From the NCBI GenBank assembly GCA_030538075.1, contig JAUNUQ010000012.1:1-64000 (forward strand): a stretch of DNA of 64,000 nt. The letters run 5' to 3'. Shown here piece after piece: positions 25,755 through 34,978 of the stretch (positions within the stretch are counted from its first letter, which is position 1; each line of letters starts with the position of its first letter). Position numbers and translations under genes: made by a program. Source of the stretch: Tissierellia bacterium. Its GTDB lineage: Bacteria > Bacillota > Clostridia > Tissierellales > Peptoniphilaceae. The notes under the pieces are model-generated. The model saw nothing but the letters and a program-made list of their open reading frames with translations, did not search any database and was not told where the DNA came from.

Positions 25755-26805
25755 ATTCCGAGAGGATATTAAGTCCGCTTCCCATATTCGACCTGGTAAG
25801 ATGATCCAGGCGTTTCAAAATATTGGCTATGAAGTTGACGTGGTCATGGGGAATGCGGCAGCCCGTAAAGAGAAGATCCAGCGCATAAAAGAGAGAATTG
25901 AGGGGGGGCATCCATATGATTTTCTCTACTCTGAGAGCTCTACCATGCCCACTCTTCTGACCCAGAGGCATCATCTGCCTACCCATCCTCTCTTGGATTT
26001 TGGCTTTTTTCGGTATTTAAAGCAGAAAGGCATAAAGATCGCCTTATTCTATCGGGATATCCATTGGTGTTTTCCCATCTATCGTCAAAATGTAGGGGGA
26101 TTGAAATACCATTTGGCCGTCAATATGTATCGTTATGATCTAAAAAAATATCAGGAACTATTAGATATGCTCTATTTGCCCAATCTGGGAATGCTCAGAC
26201 ATATTCCCTTTTCCTTCACGATCCCAGTAAAGGCACTGCCTCCTGGAGCGGAAATTCAGGTAAATCAGTCGCCAACTACCCAAATCCCATCCATTCTATA
26301 TGTGGGTGGCATTCGGGGGATCTATGATCTAAGAGCTCTGGTAGAGGCAGTGGGCCGAGTAGAAAAGACAGAACTGATCATCTGTTGCCGAGAACCGGAG
26401 TGGACTGAAGTAAAGGGAGAATACGAAGCTCTACTCAACGAACGCATTCAGGTGGTCCATGCCTCAGGGGCTGAACTGAAGGAGCTATTTCAGAGGGCCA
26501 ATCTGGGAGCATTGATGCTAAAGCCCAGTGAGTACCTGGAGTTTGCCGTACCCTACAAACTCTTTGAATACATAGGAAATGCAAAACCTGTGTTGGCATC
26601 CAGTGGTACTGCATCCGCGGCCTTCGTCGAAGAGAATGGTATTGGTTTCGTCGAAGAATACAAGGTCGATCGGATCCAAAGTCTGTTGAGAAACCTTGAG
26701 AGACGGCCGGAACTGATTGAAAAATGCGCAGAGCAGATCCTCGAGATCCAAGGGGACCATACCTGGGAAGCGCGCGCAAGGCAAGTCGCGTCGGATTTGA
26801 CATAA
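25723..26805 (+). CDS. Glycosyltransferase, GT-B fold
   Basis: 360 aa. The start overlaps the polymerase gene by 32 bases and follows GGGAGGA. The N-terminal half is divergent. The C-terminal half has ILYVGGIRGIYDL (~189-201) and the donor-site block YKLFEYIGNAKPVLAS (~275-290), as in GT1/GT4 enzymes. It is probably a cytoplasmic sugar transferase of the same glycan pathway; sugar not known. Recognition rests mainly on the C-terminal half. Confidence 0.72.
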   Translation: MPSIIFHVPNEFREDIKSASHIRPGKMIQAFQNIGYEVDVVMGNAAARKEKIQRIKERIEGGHPYDFLYSESSTMPTLLTQRHHLPTHPLLDFGFFRYLKQKGIKIALFYRDIHWCFPIYRQNVGGLKYHLAVNMYRYDLKKYQELLDMLYLPNLGMLRHIPFSFTIPVKALPPGAEIQVNQSPTTQIPSILYVGGIRGIYDLRALVEAVGRVEKTELIICCREPEWTEVKGEYEALLNERIQVVHASGAELKELFQRANLGALMLKPSEYLEFAVPYKLFEYIGNAKPVLASSGTASAAFVEENGIGFVEEYKVDRIQSLLRNLERRPELIEKCAEQILEIQGDHTWEARARQVASDLT

Positions 26806-26819
26806 GAGGGGGAGAGGAT

Positions 26820-27968
26820 TTGAAAGTCTACTTTATCTCCAGAGGGTATCCGACAACAGAATACAAGATGCATGGCATCTTCGAAATGGATCAGGCCATC
26901 GCCTTAGCAAAAGCTGGAGTGGATGTGGTCTTTTTATCCTTAGATCTGCGGTCTTTTCGCAGAAGGAGAAAGTTAGGCAGACACTGTTTTGTACGAGAGG
27001 GGGTCAAGGTGTATTCATTGGATTGGCCCATTGGCAAAGTCCCCAAATCTCTATTCTATAGGATCGGGGCAATCGCCCTAAACAAGTTATATGAAGAGGT
27101 TTCTGCTATTGAAGGAAGGCCGGAAGTCCTCCACGCATATTTTACGGATTATGCCTATTTGGCGGCGGGACTAAAAAGACGAACGGGGATTCCCCTCGTG
27201 GTCACGGAGCCGAATTCCCATATCAATGTGGATGAGATTCAGCCCACTTTGCGAAAGGCGGCGGCTGCTGCCTACGAGGCAGCCGATGTATTGATCTCTG
27301 TCAGTCCGGATTTTCAGAGGAAACTGCAGGCTAAGTTCGGAGTGGATTCCATCGTGAACTCCATCCTACCGGATTTGGACCTATTTGAATACAGGGAGAA
27401 AAAGCCCAGTGAAACCTTCACCATCGTGTCCACTGGCAGGCTATCCCCATTAAAGGGGATGCGAGAGCTAATTGAAGCCTTAGCAGAGGCATTTCCACAA
27501 GACCCAAAGGTGAAGCTCATCATCTTTGGGGGAGGACCCGAAGAGGATTCCCTACGGGCGCTGATCCAGGAAAAGGGCCTCACAGATCGTGTTGATTTAA
27601 GGGGTATGGTTCACCGGGAAGAAATCGCCAAGGGCTATGGGGAGGGGGACCTGTTCTGTCTCTACTCCCATATGGAGACTTTTGGCCTGGCCTATTTGGA
27701 GGCATTGGCCGCAGGGCTGCCCGTGCTCTCCTCTGCCTGTGGTGGCCCTGAGCATCTGATCCATGAGGGAAATGGAAAGCTGATCCCCCTCTTCGATCAT
27801 TCTGTGTTTGTAGAGGCTCTAAGGGAGATGCGAAATCAGATCGGAAGATACGACGGTGCGCAGATCTCACGGGAGGCGAAGCAGTCCTATTCCGTGGAGA
27901 AGATTACGGGCAGAGTCATCGACTGTTACCATCAGGCAATTCGAGGGAATGAGGAGGAGAAACAATGA
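26820..27968 (+). CDS. GT4-family glycosyltransferase
   Basis: 382 aa from TTG at 26820, chosen because the GGGGGAGAGGA purine block lies just upstream and the protein then begins LKVYFISRGYP, as in related transferases. The frame is open upstream to 26724 but would overlap the previous gene by 80 bases. Seen: VVTEPNSHIN, STGRLSPLKGMRELIEA (~204-220), IFGGGPEEDSLR and GLAYLEALAAGLPVLS (~295-310) with the E-x7-E donor motif. It ends with a 4-base overlap into the HAD gene. Confidence 0.88.
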   Translation: MKVYFISRGYPTTEYKMHGIFEMDQAIALAKAGVDVVFLSLDLRSFRRRRKLGRHCFVREGVKVYSLDWPIGKVPKSLFYRIGAIALNKLYEEVSAIEGRPEVLHAYFTDYAYLAAGLKRRTGIPLVVTEPNSHINVDEIQPTLRKAAAAAYEAADVLISVSPDFQRKLQAKFGVDSIVNSILPDLDLFEYREKKPSETFTIVSTGRLSPLKGMRELIEALAEAFPQDPKVKLIIFGGGPEEDSLRALIQEKGLTDRVDLRGMVHREEIAKGYGEGDLFCLYSHMETFGLAYLEALAAGLPVLSSACGGPEHLIHEGNGKLIPLFDHSVFVEALREMRNQIGRYDGAQISREAKQSYSVEKITGRVIDCYHQAIRGNEEEKQ

Positions 27969-28663
27969 GATACAAATGGTTATTAATTGATGCGGATGGG
28001 ACCATATTGGACTTTGAAAGAGCGCAGTTTGCGGCATTAACCGAGACCTTCGACGGCATCGGAATCGAGTTCAACTTGGAACTACTTCGTTCTTATCATA
28101 AAGAGAGTGAATCCCTTTGGGAAGAGCTGGAGACGGGGACCTTGGATTTACAGGAACTCTCCAGACAGCGCTTTGTCAGAGTTCTTCGAAAAGCGGCGAT
28201 AGAGACAGATCCCATCGCTCTGAGTCAAAAATACTTGAGTAGGCTCGCCCTACAGGGACAGACCCTGCCTGGAGCCTTGGAGACATGCCAAATACTCTCT
28301 GAGAAATACGATCTCTATTTGGCGACCAATGGATTTGGAGAAGTACAGCGTAGCCGAATGGAGCTCGCAGGACTGGCTGGTTTTTTTAAAGAGTATTTGA
28401 TTTCGGAAGAACTGGGTCATGCGAAGCCGGATCCTGGATTTTTTGCCAAGGGGCTCATGGGTGAGGCTGAGATCGTGCACAGCCAGGTCTTGATGGTGGG
28501 AGATTCTCTGACTTCAGACATCCAAGGGGCCAACAATGTGGGGATTGACTGCTGCTGGATAGCCCCCCATGAGAGGGAACTGCCCACGGGTTACCGTATC
28601 GATTACCGCATCGAGAGCATAGGAGAATTGCCAACACTGCTGGAGGCATCCCATGGGGATTAG
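27965..28663 (+). CDS. HAD-superfamily hydrolase, YjjG-type nucleotidase
   Basis: 232 aa. HAD motif I is DADGTILDF (8-16), where D8 is the nucleophile and D10 the general acid. Motif II is the LATNGF stretch (~118-123), motif III a Lys in GHAKPDPGFF (~154), and motif IV GDSLTSDIQGA (~178-188). Overall closest to the YjjG group of pyrimidine 5'-nucleotidases. Overlaps of 4 bases upstream and 11 bases downstream tie it to the glycosyltransferase and the phosphoesterase. Substrate is inferred only from family resemblance. Confidence 0.85.
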   Translation: MRYKWLLIDADGTILDFERAQFAALTETFDGIGIEFNLELLRSYHKESESLWEELETGTLDLQELSRQRFVRVLRKAAIETDPIALSQKYLSRLALQGQTLPGALETCQILSEKYDLYLATNGFGEVQRSRMELAGLAGFFKEYLISEELGHAKPDPGFFAKGLMGEAEIVHSQVLMVGDSLTSDIQGANNVGIDCCWIAPHERELPTGYRIDYRIESIGELPTLLEASHGD

Positions 28664-29771
28664 GATCTTTCACAGCTCCGACAACCATATCGGGATGAAC
28701 TATCTCAAGTACCCGGATGCTGTGCGAACGGCCCTAATAGAAGCTAGATTTGAGAGTCTGCGAAAGATGGTCCGTTATGCCAATGAAGAGCAGGCGGACC
28801 TCTTTGTGATTTCTGGAGACCTGTTCAACAGTTTGAGCATCTCGGATGCACAGGTCAAGAGGACCGCAGATATTTTAAGGGAGTTCTCCGGACTCACCTT
28901 GATCCTACCGGGCAACCACGACTACTACAGTGGCGGTGAGCGAGCCTGGCAGACCTTTCATAAGGTGATGAATGAAGAGACCCTATTGCTCATAGAGAAT
29001 AAGCCCTATTCACTAAAGCCATTCGGGATGGAAGCCGTGGTATATCCAGCGCATTGCCATGACAAACACTCTGCTGAAAATAATTTGGGATGGATCAAAC
29101 AGCAGCCCATCGATCCGGGGGTGGTCAATATCGGCGTCGCCCATGGTGCCATAGAAGGGCTATCTCCTGATCTTGCGGGCAGCTATTATTTTATGAGCCG
29201 AACGGAACTCACCTCCATCCCTGTAGACCTCTGGCTGATCGGTCATACCCATGTACCCTATCCCCTAGACGGAAGGGCAGGGGAAGACCGGATCTACAAT
29301 GCTGGCACCCACGAGCCCGACGGGCTGAACTACAGACAGGAGGGCTCCGGTTTTTTGATCGACATCAACGAAGACAAGAGCCTACACTCGTCGAGATATA
29401 TCAGCGGTATCCACCGGTTCTTCGACTTGCAATTGGACCTCAAAGGAGAACAGACCCTAGAGCAGGGAATCGATGAACTCTTAAACAGAGTAGATGGAAA
29501 TACCCTGCTGCGCGTTGAAGTTCAGGGATATATCGACCGATTGGAATTTGAACAGAGGCATTTTCTCTACCAAAGACTGGAGGAGTCCTGCCTCTACTTT
29601 GAGGTGATGGATGCGGATCTAAAAATTCGCCTCGCTCCGGAGGACATTGACGAGACCTATGTGGAGGGATCTTTCCCCCAGAGGTTTTTAAAGGGACTGA
29701 TCGGAGATGAACGGGCTCTACAGCTGGCCTATGAATTGGTGGAAAAGAGCAGGGAGGAGAGGGGAATATGA
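28653..29771 (+). CDS. SbcD/YhaO-like metallophosphoesterase
   Basis: 372 aa. The calcineurin-like metal site is complete: SSDNHIG (8-14), SGDLFNS (~52), GNHDYY (~87), an HG pair in GVAHGAI (~164) and GHTHVPYP (~196). SbcD/Mre11-like nucleases have this architecture and work with an SMC-like ATPase, which is the next gene (4-base overlap). In B. subtilis the comparable pair is yhaO-yhaN. It likely is the nuclease subunit of a DNA-end-processing complex. Confidence 0.87.
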   Translation: MGIRIFHSSDNHIGMNYLKYPDAVRTALIEARFESLRKMVRYANEEQADLFVISGDLFNSLSISDAQVKRTADILREFSGLTLILPGNHDYYSGGERAWQTFHKVMNEETLLLIENKPYSLKPFGMEAVVYPAHCHDKHSAENNLGWIKQQPIDPGVVNIGVAHGAIEGLSPDLAGSYYFMSRTELTSIPVDLWLIGHTHVPYPLDGRAGEDRIYNAGTHEPDGLNYRQEGSGFLIDINEDKSLHSSRYISGIHRFFDLQLDLKGEQTLEQGIDELLNRVDGNTLLRVEVQGYIDRLEFEQRHFLYQRLEESCLYFEVMDADLKIRLAPEDIDETYVEGSFPQRFLKGLIGDERALQLAYELVEKSREERGI

Positions 29772-32206
29772 TACTCAGATCCTTTCAGACGAATTCCTTT
29801 GCAGGGATTCAAAACCGGTGTTACCGCTTCCAGGATGGACTCAATGTCCTCTACGGGGAGAATGAAAGCGGAAAGAGCACCGTAGTTGAGGCCATCTTCA
29901 GTGTGCTCTTTCGCCCGGCGAAATTGCACAAGACCAAGGACAAGGACTTTATTGCCAACTATTTTCCCCAAGGTGCATTGACGGCAATCGATGCTGCCCT
30001 CGAAGTGGAGTTTCCAGATGGTGCCTATACCATCCGCAAGGCTTGGGGAAATGGCTTTGGACAGAGTATCCAAAAGCCGGATGGGACGATGGTCCAAACC
30101 GAGACAGGGGTTCAAAAGATACTGCGAGAACGCTTTTATTTCGGCGCTGCCACCTATAAATATCTGATCTTCTCATCGCAAAAGGACATGTTTGATGCCC
30201 TCTATCACATCATCCGAGAGGATAGCATCCAAGGGGAGGTCAAGAGCTTCTTAACCCAGACTGTAATGGAGATGGACGGCATCTCCATTGAAAAACTGGG
30301 ATCCCTGATCGACACAGCTATATCGGAGTTATCGAAAAACTGGGACATCTCCTCTAAGCGCCCCAATAATAACCGAGGGATCTCCAATCCCTATGTGGTT
30401 GGCGTGGGGACCATCCTGCGAAGTTATTACGACTTAGAGCAGCTCAAGCTGGACTTGAAGATGGCAAAAGAAAGGGAATTGAACTTTGAGCTGGCTGGTA
30501 CTGAACTTAATAAGCTCAGTGACCATTTATCCAAATTATCGACGGATTATCAGAAATACGCAGGTATGGAAGAGGATATTCGAAAGCGTTCGATCGCTGA
30601 AGTGAATGTTGCAAAAAACCAGGAAAAGGCGAAGAGGGCAGAAGTGGTCATGGTGGAATGGCCCGTGAAAAAGTCCAACCTCAACCATCTAGAGGAAAAG
30701 ATCAAGTCCTATGTCGCCGAGGGATTGATCTTGGAAAAGGAACAGGAAAACCACAAGCGATTCGAAAAGAAAAAGGCAATCGAGGAATTATTAAAGAGGA
30801 TACACTCCCTAGATGAGAAGATCCAGCCTTTGGCGAAGCAGCTATCCGATATGCGGATCATACCCCAGGAGGAGATGGGGCGGCTGAACCAGCTTGAGAG
30901 GGAGCAGCTGTTCTTGGAGGCAAAGGTGAGCGTCACCAAGTTGGAGGCGGCCCTTGCGATGAAAGAGGAGAGAAGGGCGATCATCCATCAGGGTCTGGAA
31001 GCTCCCCATGAGATGAGATCAGGTGAAGTCTTTGAGACAGGGGGCTATCTCAAATTAGAGATCGACGACCTGCTCACCTTTGAGGTGAAGGCATCGGGGC
31101 TGGACATTGGGTTAATCAGAGAGAAAGAGCAGCTAAACCGAAGGGCTCAAGAGGAGATCAAGGAAAAATATCAGATTGAATCCGCCGCCCAAGGCAGTGA
31201 GCGGATTCGCCTTCGAACCCAGATAGTAGCCGAGATCAAAGGGCTAGAAGGGCAGCGAGATACCTTGCTTGGAAACCGAAAAAAAGAAGAGCTCATGAGT
31301 GAATTTGAGGAATACGCCGAGGTCCTTCCCGGACGGGATATCCGGCAGATACAAGATAGAATCCAGAAATTGTCAGAGGATAAAAACAGGGCGCAGATCG
31401 AGCTGGAGGTCAACCATAGAGAACTCAAAGCCCTAGAAGGGGAGTATATTAGCCAAGAGGAGTTGATGGTGACCCATAGAAAGCTGATCGAAGAGAGGGT
31501 CAACCTAGAACATCAGCTCAGTCAGCTGAAGAGATTGCCCGATGAATACGCCTCTGCAGATCAGTTTTTCCAGAGGATCACCCAGTTGAAGACAGAGAGA
31601 GACCGGCTTTTGACGGAGGAATTCAACGCGAAGCAGCGCTATCTCGAGGCGGAAAGACAACTGCCGGAAGAGTCATACGAAGAGCTCCTGCGCCGGAAAG
31701 AGGATCTGGAGCAAGCCTACCGGCGAAATCTGGAAACCTTGGATGCCCTTGAGAGGATTCGGGATGTTTTCAACCAGACGCAGGCTCAGATGATGGACAA
31801 TCCCACAGAGGGACTGAGTCAGCGCATGGCAAAATACCTTGAAGTTTTGACAAGGGAATCCATCCGCATGGGGGATTTTCGAAAGGGTTTGATCCCTCGA
31901 TTGTCGAACCGAGGGGCGAAAAGTCTCAATTATTTCCAACTGTCCCAGGGGTCTCGGGATTCTGTGGCACTTGCCCTGCGATTGGCCCTGATCGATGAGC
32001 TCTTTCCCGAAGGGGGAGGACTACTGGTCCTAGATGACACTCTCAGCGATATGGATGTCCTTCGAAAGTCGGGGGCTATCCAATTGATACGAGCATTCAG
32101 CAATAGGCATCAGGTGCTCTTTACCACCTGTGACCCGCAAGTTGCCCAGCAACTGGGTGGCCATCGAATTGAAATGGAAGGAGGGATGGGATATGATCGA
32201 CAATAG
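29768..32206 (+). CDS. SbcC/RecF/YhaN-like SMC-type ATPase
   Basis: 812 aa. Walker A GENESGKST is at ~35-43 and a Q-loop candidate near FSSQKD (~136). A long charged coiled-coil region (~220-690) follows, broken in the middle. The head resumes with the signature-like LSQGSRDSVALALRLA (~728-743) and Walker B LLVLDDTLSDMD (~753-764). The signature reads LSQGS instead of LSGGE, as in the YhaN group. It is probably the ATP-driven partner of the preceding phosphoesterase. It overlaps that gene by 4 bases and the next gene by 14. Confidence 0.88.
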   Translation: MILRSFQTNSFAGIQNRCYRFQDGLNVLYGENESGKSTVVEAIFSVLFRPAKLHKTKDKDFIANYFPQGALTAIDAALEVEFPDGAYTIRKAWGNGFGQSIQKPDGTMVQTETGVQKILRERFYFGAATYKYLIFSSQKDMFDALYHIIREDSIQGEVKSFLTQTVMEMDGISIEKLGSLIDTAISELSKNWDISSKRPNNNRGISNPYVVGVGTILRSYYDLEQLKLDLKMAKERELNFELAGTELNKLSDHLSKLSTDYQKYAGMEEDIRKRSIAEVNVAKNQEKAKRAEVVMVEWPVKKSNLNHLEEKIKSYVAEGLILEKEQENHKRFEKKKAIEELLKRIHSLDEKIQPLAKQLSDMRIIPQEEMGRLNQLEREQLFLEAKVSVTKLEAALAMKEERRAIIHQGLEAPHEMRSGEVFETGGYLKLEIDDLLTFEVKASGLDIGLIREKEQLNRRAQEEIKEKYQIESAAQGSERIRLRTQIVAEIKGLEGQRDTLLGNRKKEELMSEFEEYAEVLPGRDIRQIQDRIQKLSEDKNRAQIELEVNHRELKALEGEYISQEELMVTHRKLIEERVNLEHQLSQLKRLPDEYASADQFFQRITQLKTERDRLLTEEFNAKQRYLEAERQLPEESYEELLRRKEDLEQAYRRNLETLDALERIRDVFNQTQAQMMDNPTEGLSQRMAKYLEVLTRESIRMGDFRKGLIPRLSNRGAKSLNYFQLSQGSRDSVALALRLALIDELFPEGGGLLVLDDTLSDMDVLRKSGAIQLIRAFSNRHQVLFTTCDPQVAQQLGGHRIEMEGGMGYDRQ

Positions 32207-32780
32207 ATATTCCCTGATCGACCGAGCGATTTTATTTGCGGTCAGTGCCCATGCGGGAGCGAAGCGAAAGGGGAGCAATCTGCCCTATATCCTACACCCC
32301 TTGGACGTGGGGAAGATCACCTCCACTATGACCGACGACGAGGAAGTCATTGCCGCTGCCATCCTCCACGATACCGTGGAGGACGTATTAGAGGTAGATC
32401 TTGACACGATCCGGCGAGGCTTTGGAGATCGAGTGGCAGAGCTGGTCGCCAGTGAATCCGAGGACAAACGGCCAGATGAGGACCCATCACATACCTGGGA
32501 GATTCGAAAGCAGGAGACCCTGAATGCATTGGGAGGATCCTCCCTCGATGTCAAGCGCATCGCCTTGGCAGATAAGCTATCCAACCTAAGGGACATGTAT
32601 ATGGATCAGCTGGAGCTAGGAGATGCCCTTTGGCAGAGATTCAACCAAAAAGACAAGAAAATGCATGCCTGGTATTATGGGGGCATCCAAGAAAAGACGA
32701 TGGAGCTAAAGGACACGACGGCTTGGAAGGCCTATGGCCGTTATTATAAGATGGTTTTCGGAGAGGATCATGATGACTAA
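32193..32780 (+). CDS. HD-domain hydrolase, SpoT/Mesh1-like
   Basis: 195 aa from ATG at 32193, chosen for GGAGG 9-13 bases upstream; a longer frame back to 32130 lies wholly inside the ATPase gene. HD residues: H20 in SAHAGAKRKG, H35 in LHPLDV, H59-D60 in ILHDTVED, and D in LADKLSNL near 142. This is the pattern of the Mn-dependent hydrolase domain of SpoT and small alarmone hydrolases, which remove pyrophosphate from (p)ppGpp; no synthetase domain is present. The start overlaps the ATPase end by 14 bases and the end overlaps the barnase gene by 11. Confidence 0.82.
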   Translation: MIDNRYSLIDRAILFAVSAHAGAKRKGSNLPYILHPLDVGKITSTMTDDEEVIAAAILHDTVEDVLEVDLDTIRRGFGDRVAELVASESEDKRPDEDPSHTWEIRKQETLNALGGSSLDVKRIALADKLSNLRDMYMDQLELGDALWQRFNQKDKKMHAWYYGGIQEKTMELKDTTAWKAYGRYYKMVFGEDHDD

Positions 32781-33300
32781 ATGGTTGAGAAGACTCGCAG
32801 TACTTTTCCTGTTACTAATGGTATTTACAGGCTGTATACAGACCGAATTGCCCGATGCTCCTACCGAGCAGACGGCGTCCCAGACGGAGATTACAGCGAT
32901 CACCGAGGAGCAGGGGAAAGTCGATGACGAGAGAGAACAGGGCGTCCAGAGGGGTGAAGTTTATTATACTGCAGAGGACGTCGCAGAATACCTACATCTC
33001 TATGGAGAATTACCGCCCAATTATCTGACGAAATCAGAGGCGGCGGACCTGGGCTGGGAGAGTGCCGAGGGGAATCTCTGGGACGTGACGGACAGGGGAG
33101 TCATTGGCGGCGACCGGTTTGGCAATCGGGAAAAGCTCCTTCCAGTGGTAAAGGGACGCAGCTATTTTGAATGTGACGTCAACTACAGCGGAGGACGTCG
33201 TGGAGCGGAACGCCTCGTCTATTCTGATGACGGCTGGATCTATTATACGAAGGACCATTACGGGAGCTTTGAAGAGCTCTATCGCGGAGAAGAAAAATGA
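32770..33300 (+). CDS. Barnase-family ribonuclease with lipoprotein signal
   Basis: 176 aa from ATG at 32770 (GAGAGGATC upstream). A signal peptide ends in FTGC, giving a lipidated C22, then a Thr/Glu-rich linker to about residue 62. The rest is a guanyl-specific RNase of the barnase family: ELPPNYLTKSEA (K88), LGWESAEGNL, GGDRFGNRE, and the catalytic set E134 (YFECDVNY), R148 (AERLVYS) and H163 (KDHYGSF), matching barnase E73, R87 and H102. All catalytic residues are kept, so it should be active. Barnase of Bacillus is freely secreted; a membrane anchor is unusual. The next gene is its barstar inhibitor, overlapping by 4 bases. Confidence 0.9.
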   Translation: MMTKWLRRLAVLFLLLMVFTGCIQTELPDAPTEQTASQTEITAITEEQGKVDDEREQGVQRGEVYYTAEDVAEYLHLYGELPPNYLTKSEAADLGWESAEGNLWDVTDRGVIGGDRFGNREKLLPVVKGRSYFECDVNYSGGRRGAERLVYSDDGWIYYTKDHYGSFEELYRGEEK

Positions 33301-33572
33301 GAAGGATCACATTAGACGGAAAATTGATGACCACTAGGGAGTGCACTCATCATTATTTGGAAGCCATGCTGGACTTTCCAGATTACTATGGGAAAAACCT
33401 AGATGCCCTTTGGGATCTGCTCTCCTTTGAGTCCAGACCGACGAAGATCTATGTCATCCACCCCCAAAATATCATCAGAAATCTGGGGGACTATGGTGCA
33501 GAACTGATCGAGGTGCTCATAGAAGTGGATCAGGAAAAGGGAAAAGTCCAAGTGGAATTCGACTGGTATTGA
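33297..33572 (+). CDS. Barstar-family ribonuclease inhibitor
   Basis: 91 aa, the size of barstar (about 90). The inhibitory helix reads DYYGKNLDALWDLL (29-42), with D36, W39 and D40 matching the barstar residues that plug the barnase active site. No signal peptide, so it acts in the cytoplasm and protects the cell from barnase before export. Its start overlaps the barnase stop in an ATGA arrangement, which would keep inhibitor and toxin in step. Confidence 0.92.
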   Translation: MRRITLDGKLMTTRECTHHYLEAMLDFPDYYGKNLDALWDLLSFESRPTKIYVIHPQNIIRNLGDYGAELIEVLIEVDQEKGKVQVEFDWY

Positions 33573-33593
33573 GGAAAGAAAAGGGGGAAGCTT

Positions 33594-34670
33594 TTGAAAA
33601 TACTCTATCTTGCGGATGCAAATAGCGTCCATACGAAAAAATGGTGTGACTTTTTCCTGAAAAAGGGATACGAGATCGTCGTGGTATCTCTGGGAGACGG
33701 AGAGATCCCCGGAGTACGAGTGCATTCTATGGGGATTACCGGCTTTGCTGAGCGAAGCCAAGTCTCTAAGCTGTTCACTTATTTTTCCAAAGCTGGCGCC
33801 GTGCGCCAGATCGTACTCCGAGAAAAGCCGGATATTATCCACGCCCACTACGCCACCAGCTACGGCATATTAGCTGCCAGACTGGGAATTCACCCCTATA
33901 TCCTATCCGTTTGGGGATCTGACGTCTACGATTTTCCAAAGAGCGGATTTCTGCAGAGAAGGTTATTGGAGTATAATTTGAGACAGGCGGACTATATTTT
34001 GTCTACCTCTCATGCGATGAAAAAAGAGACAGAGCAGTATACGGATAAAGAAATTCTAGTCACGCCATTTGGGGTAGATACACATGTGTATCGGCCGATG
34101 GATGTAGATAAGCTCTCTGAATTTACTGTAGGCACGGTGAAATCCTTCTATCCCAAATATGGAATGACTTACTTGATCGAAGGTTATCACCAGTTTTTAC
34201 AAGAGACGGGGGCAACGGATAGTAAACTGCTTTTAGTCGGATCAGGTCCTCAGGAATCGGAACTGAGGGATTTGACGAAGAGCTTAGAGATCGAGTCAAG
34301 AGTGCTCTTCCCGGGTTTTGTGGATCAAGAGGGCGTTATACGAGCCTTCAACCAGATGGATGTCGCCGTCTTTCCCTCGGTATTGGACAGTGAGAGTTTC
34401 GGCGTTGCAGCAGTGGAAGCGGGAGCCTGTGGAACGCCTACGATCGTCTCTAATGTAGGGGGACTGCCGGAGGCTACAAAGCCCAATGAAACGAGCCTAC
34501 TCGTTCCTGCAGAAGACAGCAAAGCAATTGCAGATGCATTGATAAAGCTCTATTCAGAGCCTATATTACGGGAGAAAATGGGTGAGGCGGCTAGAGATTT
34601 CGTGATGAACACCTATCAGATCGATTCGAATTTTGATGAAGTGGATGCCATTTATCGCAGGCTGGCATAG
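33594..34670 (+). CDS. GT4-family glycosyltransferase
   Basis: 358 aa, TTG start after a purine-rich GGGGGAAG. Seen: HAHYATSYG (~83-91) and LSVWGSDVYDFP (~103-114) of GT4 acceptor halves, then LLVGSGPQESELRDL (~213-227), VFPSVLDSESFGVAAVEAGACGTP with the E-x7-E donor motif (~262-285) and a final AxxFVMNTY helix. It returns the operon to polysaccharide synthesis after the nuclease/toxin block and is the last gene before the terminator. Confidence 0.88.
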   Translation: MKILYLADANSVHTKKWCDFFLKKGYEIVVVSLGDGEIPGVRVHSMGITGFAERSQVSKLFTYFSKAGAVRQIVLREKPDIIHAHYATSYGILAARLGIHPYILSVWGSDVYDFPKSGFLQRRLLEYNLRQADYILSTSHAMKKETEQYTDKEILVTPFGVDTHVYRPMDVDKLSEFTVGTVKSFYPKYGMTYLIEGYHQFLQETGATDSKLLLVGSGPQESELRDLTKSLEIESRVLFPGFVDQEGVIRAFNQMDVAVFPSVLDSESFGVAAVEAGACGTPTIVSNVGGLPEATKPNETSLLVPAEDSKAIADALIKLYSEPILREKMGEAARDFVMNTYQIDSNFDEVDAIYRRLA

Positions 34671-34732
34671 GAGAGGTACTCGATAATTTGGAATAAATTG
34701 GATCGTCGTTCAATGACGAATAGGTATTCGCA

Positions 34733-34773
34733 AGACCTCCATCGAATGGAATATGGATTCGGTGGAGGTTTTG
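34733..34773 (+). terminator. Terminator of the polysaccharide/nuclease operon
   Basis: ACCTCCATCGAAT (34735-34747) pairs with ATTCGGTGGAGGT (34757-34769), one G-U pair, then TTT. The rest of the 308-base gap (34671-34978) shows no gene and no clear promoter for the next gene. Confidence 0.82.
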
Positions 34774-34978
34774 CTATGGACAGGAGATCTCGAAAGATTT
34801 GGTTACTCGAAGGACTTCTTTGTCATCTTCAGCTTTTTAGGATACCATATAGGAAAACATATAGAGAATAGATAATTGGATAATATGCATATTTTCGGAG
34901 TGATTGTGATTTGATTATGAATAAATACTGAGTCCTTAAACTGCATAATATCTATTTTGAGATATTGAGAGGTTTGTA

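Noticed and set aside
26724..26819. Longer N-terminus for the GT4 gene starting at 26724
   Set aside because: It would overlap the previous gene by about 80 bases, lacks a ribosome binding site and adds sequence unlike GT4 proteins; TTG at 26820 has a good site.
29768..32206. SMC-like ATPase plus phosphoesterase as a known named phage-defence system
   Set aside because: Motifs fit the SbcC/SbcD and YhaN/YhaO DNA-repair type; the domains needed for Gabija, Lamassu or similar systems are not recognisable.
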